In this document: positions 63,345 to 64,000 of the stretch, one piece after another
Layout of the letters: the number at the start of each line of letters is the position of its first letter
Position numbering within the stretch: the stretch's first letter is position 1
Origin: Maricaulis salignorans
GTDB lineage: Bacteria; Pseudomonadota; Alphaproteobacteria; Caulobacterales; Maricaulaceae
Length of the DNA stretch: 64,000 bases
NCBI RefSeq assembly: GCF_900103475.1
Contig: NZ_FNHG01000004.1
Span: forward strand, 62,001 to 126,000
Reading direction: 5' to 3'
The notes under the pieces: model-generated
What the model was told of the DNA's origin: nothing
Databases searched by the model: none
Seen by the model: only the letters and a program-made list of their open reading frames with translations
Translations under genes and position numbers: made by a program

Positions 63345-63686
63345 CTATCGTTCCGACAGTATAGCGCCCGTGCGGGCGTCTGCCACTACATCGATCCGGC
63401 GGCCGTCGGCGGTCAGGATCTTGACGATATAGCGCGGCTGGTTGCCGCGCACGAGTTCAGCGTCAAGCACTTCCGCATTGGGGTAAAGCCGCCGCACATC
63501 GCCGATCACACGGATCGCCGGCACCAGATTGCCCTGCTCGCGCTGCACCCGGGCTTCGCCCGGCGTATAGCGATCACGCACATCGCGGCCCTGGGTCCAC
63601 TCCAGACTTTCGGCCTCGGCCTGCGTTACAGCCGGCACGCCGAGGGCGGTGAAGGCTGCAGCAATTATGATCAGTGTTCTCAACAT
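63345..63686 (-). CDS. Secreted PepSY domain protein
   Basis: A 113-residue protein with a signal peptide (about 1-24, ending TQAEAES) and a single PepSY domain: VIGDVRRLYPNAEVLDAELV, YIVKILTADGRRIDVVADARTGAIL. PepSY modules often regulate proteases or two-component kinases in the periplasm. As the first gene of the operon with the regulator and kinase it may modulate that sensor; this is inferred from gene order. Confidence 0.85.
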   Translation of the reverse strand: MLRTLIIIAAAFTALGVPAVTQAEAESLEWTQGRDVRDRYTPGEARVQREQGNLVPAIRVIGDVRRLYPNAEVLDAELVRGNQPRYIVKILTADGRRIDVVADARTGAILSER

Positions 63687-63756
63687 GGCACTCTATGTGA
63701 CGCAGCCGCCCTGAACCCGGGCTGAACGACTGCCTTATCCTGCACTCATCTTCGAA

Positions 63757-64000
63757 CTACAGGCCCTTGCGCGGATCATAGCCCGAAGCGGGCGTCCAGG
63801 TCTGCAAAAACGCACGCAGCGCCTCATCCTGTGCCGGCAGGGCGACGACGAGGCGGACGATCTGATCGCCGCGCTTGCCCTTGCCACTCGCAAAACCCTT
63901 GCCACGCAGCCGCAGCAGGCTGCCACTGCTCGAGCCCGGCGGCACTTGCAGAAAGACGGGCCCGTCTATGGTCGGCACCCGCACCTTGGCGCCGAGCACG
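63757..64000 (-). CDS. DnaJ/CbpA-type chaperone, C-terminal fragment
   Basis: Only the last 80 residues are inside the window; the gene continues past base 64000. The fragment VRVPTIDGPVFLQVPPGSSSGS, then LRLRGKGFASGKGKRGDQIVRLVV, is the second substrate-binding (C-terminal) domain of DnaJ-like co-chaperones. Whether the full protein has the zinc domain (DnaJ) or lacks it (CbpA/DjlA type) cannot be seen. The short LRAFLQTWTP ending favours a CbpA-like protein. Confidence 0.82.
   Translation of the reverse strand, partial: VLGAKVRVPTIDGPVFLQVPPGSSSGSLLRLRGKGFASGKGKRGDQIVRLVVALPAQDEALRAFLQTWTPASGYDPRKGL

Overview
The window reads as chromosomal DNA of a GC-rich alphaproteobacterium on the Caulobacterales/Maricaulales side, possibly a Maricaulis-like stalked marine bacterium. 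The evidence is a PopZ-type polar organiser beside valS, a PleC-type cell-cycle histidine kinase, and a perfect CtrA-type box (TTAA-N7-TTAA). Class II DAHP synthase, a plant-type glutathione reductase and an ATM1-type exporter also fit. The genus is inferred; no rRNA is present. Most of the window is housekeeping sequence with no phage, IS element, integron or CRISPR array.

Layout. 0.2-8.6 kb: xthA, then popZ-valS-DUF3137, tolC, an isoaspartate-methyltransferase-like gene, tRNA-Cys and an Mpo1-like membrane gene. 8.6-9.1 kb: a gene-free stretch with a CtrA box, a candidate small RNA with a strong terminator, and tRNA-Asn held inside a perfect 13-bp inverted repeat. 9.1-17 kb: TyrA-like dehydrogenase, SET protein, ABC exporter, LysM protein, LOG hydrolase, a compact operon (53-aa peptide, 4-TM protein, XRE regulator) behind a palindromic operator, gltX and a membrane protein. 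17.0-18.36 kb: a gene-free nest of four long, nested palindromes.

18.4-32.5 kb: nadE, Gfo/Idh oxidoreductase, GNAT, membrane proteins, a CurA-like reductase, HU, and the overlapping metabolic operon glmU-gabD-rpiA-DUF2059-gor-DAHP synthase, divergent from gph. Then a conserved 72-aa protein and tRNA-Val. 32.6-36.4 kb: an FbpABC-type ferric-iron importer behind a Fur-like operator. 36.5-43.4 kb: amino-acid dehydrogenase, uracil-DNA glycosylase, DUF3253, acyltransferase, nucleoside transporter, DUF1289, TSUP permease, dusA and a conserved unknown.

43.4-63.7 kb is the signalling half. An EAL c-di-GMP phosphodiesterase, a CheY-like regulator with an arginine-rich tail and the PleC-like kinase run on the + strand. 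Facing them is a long minus-strand series: degP, OmpR-family regulator, kinase, glnE, EF-hand protein, ECF sigma factor, putative anti-sigma factor, periplasmic metal-sensor-like protein. After a hydrolase-OsmC fusion, ccmE, a DUF938 methyltransferase and a conserved unknown comes a second two-component operon (PepSY, regulator, kinase). The right edge cuts a DnaJ-family gene.

The least explained signals are the CtrA-box small RNA, the palindrome nest, the 53-aa/4-TM/XRE operon, the ECF/EF-hand cassette and a TTGTAATGT motif shared by the degP and tolC promoters.
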